Shown in pieces: positions 21,909 through 22,223 of a stretch of DNA of 22,223 bases (positions within the stretch are counted from its first letter, which is position 1; each line of letters starts with the position of its first letter). A program made the translations under genes and the position numbers. Source of the DNA: JAFNGF01 sp964567045 (GTDB taxonomy: Bacteria > Planctomycetota > Phycisphaerae > Sedimentisphaerales > Anaerobacaceae); assembly GCA_964567045.1 (NCBI GenBank), contig CAZMLE010000060.1, positions 1 to 22,223 on the forward strand, in the 5' to 3' direction. The notes beneath the pieces are model-generated. The model had not been told where the DNA came from, made no database searches, and saw nothing but the letters and a program-made list of their open reading frames with translations.

Positions 21909-22223
21909 GCGTTGCGCCGCCCATCGGTAGCTTGAACGCAACGAATGTTTCGTTGCCCTCCACCTGAAACACTCCACTACGAAAATCACGCCGCGACTTG
22001 ACCTGTGGCAAATCTTCGCCATTCACCCGCCCGACGTATGGCGGGTAAACTTGCACGCGATTCGCTGTCCAGTCGTGGATTGTTAGCGTGAAGTTGTCCG
22101 TCGGAAATCTCGTCGTGACGTGGATTGTACATTCCTTCTCGCTGGCGTCCTCTTCCACCCGCAGTTCGCTCAACTGCCGTGCCATCCAGTAGTGCCCAAT
22201 CTCACTATTCTTCATCCAGAGCG
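21892..22223 (-). CDS. C-terminal part of an unidentified protein (runs off right edge)
   Basis: The reading frame is open to the window edge, so ATG 22215 is not necessarily the start; at least 110 residues are seen. The visible tail is beta-rich (ECTIHVTTRF, FTLTIHDW, VFQVEGNETFVAFKLPMGGATLIVGR), compatible with a C-terminal beta-sandwich such as in glycoside hydrolases or lyases, but I cannot name the family. VYPPYVGRVNGE comes from a family A palindrome (22022-22049). It overlaps DUF1028 by 17 bp tail to tail. Confidence 0.6.
   Translation of the reverse strand, partial: LWMKNSEIGHYWMARQLSELRVEEDASEKECTIHVTTRFPTDNFTLTIHDWTANRVQVYPPYVGRVNGEDLPQVKSRRDFRSGVFQVEGNETFVAFKLPMGGATLIVGR
22022..22049 (-). 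repeat. Family A palindrome, copy 6 (inside partial gene)
   Basis: 28 bp: TTCACCCGCC, loop CGACGTAT, GGCGGGTAAA. The stem carries C-G at position 5 as in copy 1. In the minus frame it encodes VYPPYVGRVN, the same phase and nearly the same peptide as copy 1 (ACPPYVWRVK). Confidence 0.88.

Overview
The window is a gene-dense bacterial segment of moderately high GC. It holds 17 genes plus the C-terminal end of an 18th. At least six products carry a twin-arginine-type leader and several more carry Sec or lipoprotein leaders, so most of the encoded enzymes should act outside the cytoplasm. The gene content (Tat-exported Gfo/Idh/MocA oxidoreductases, ThuA-like proteins, creatininase-family hydrolase, GH127, GH5, DUF1028, LemA) and the high load of short palindromic repeats suggest a Planctomycetota or related PVC bacterium that degrades polysaccharides, possibly Phycisphaerae-like. 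This is inference from family content; there is no rRNA or other marker gene.

Layout. (1) 32-5097, plus strand: a GHL6-like glycoside hydrolase followed by a creatininase-family protein, then an exported GH5 enzyme with its own candidate promoter and an exported cupin. (2) 5212-7689, minus strand: an exported GH127 (beta-L-arabinofuranosidase family) enzyme, convergent with the cupin. (3) 7972-12659, plus strand: a tight unit of Tat-exported Gfo/Idh oxidoreductase, exported double-ThuA protein and Tat-exported DegT/StrS aminotransferase. (4) 19003-12743, minus strand, possibly one transcript: Tat-exported sulfite-oxidase-like molybdoenzyme, an unknown 198-aa protein starting 2 nt after it, a second Tat-exported Gfo/Idh protein, a CinA-like protein with a hydrophobic leader and a degenerate C-terminal active site, and an exported FG-GAP/VCBS protein. 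(5) 19306-22223: a membrane-anchored unknown plus LemA (translationally coupled), a stand-alone EF-Tu domain-2-like protein (minus), a DUF1028 lipoprotein (plus), and the end of a minus-strand gene that overlaps it convergently.

The most striking feature is not a gene. The window is seeded with at least six families of short palindromic or tandem repeats, many of them INSIDE reading frames, where they add in-frame peptide. Examples are the creatininase linker, two loops of GH127, a Rossmann-domain loop of Gfo/Idh, the post-Tat linker of the molybdoenzyme, both ends of the CinA-like protein, the last residues and stop codon of GH5, and the partial gene at the right edge. Three families show paired, compensatory differences between copies (stem bases change together), which suggests that the folded form matters. 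This resembles in principle the Rickettsia palindromic elements known to insert into genes, but the sequences here are different and no transposase is present in the window.

No rRNA, tRNA, CRISPR array, insertion sequence or phage gene was recognised.
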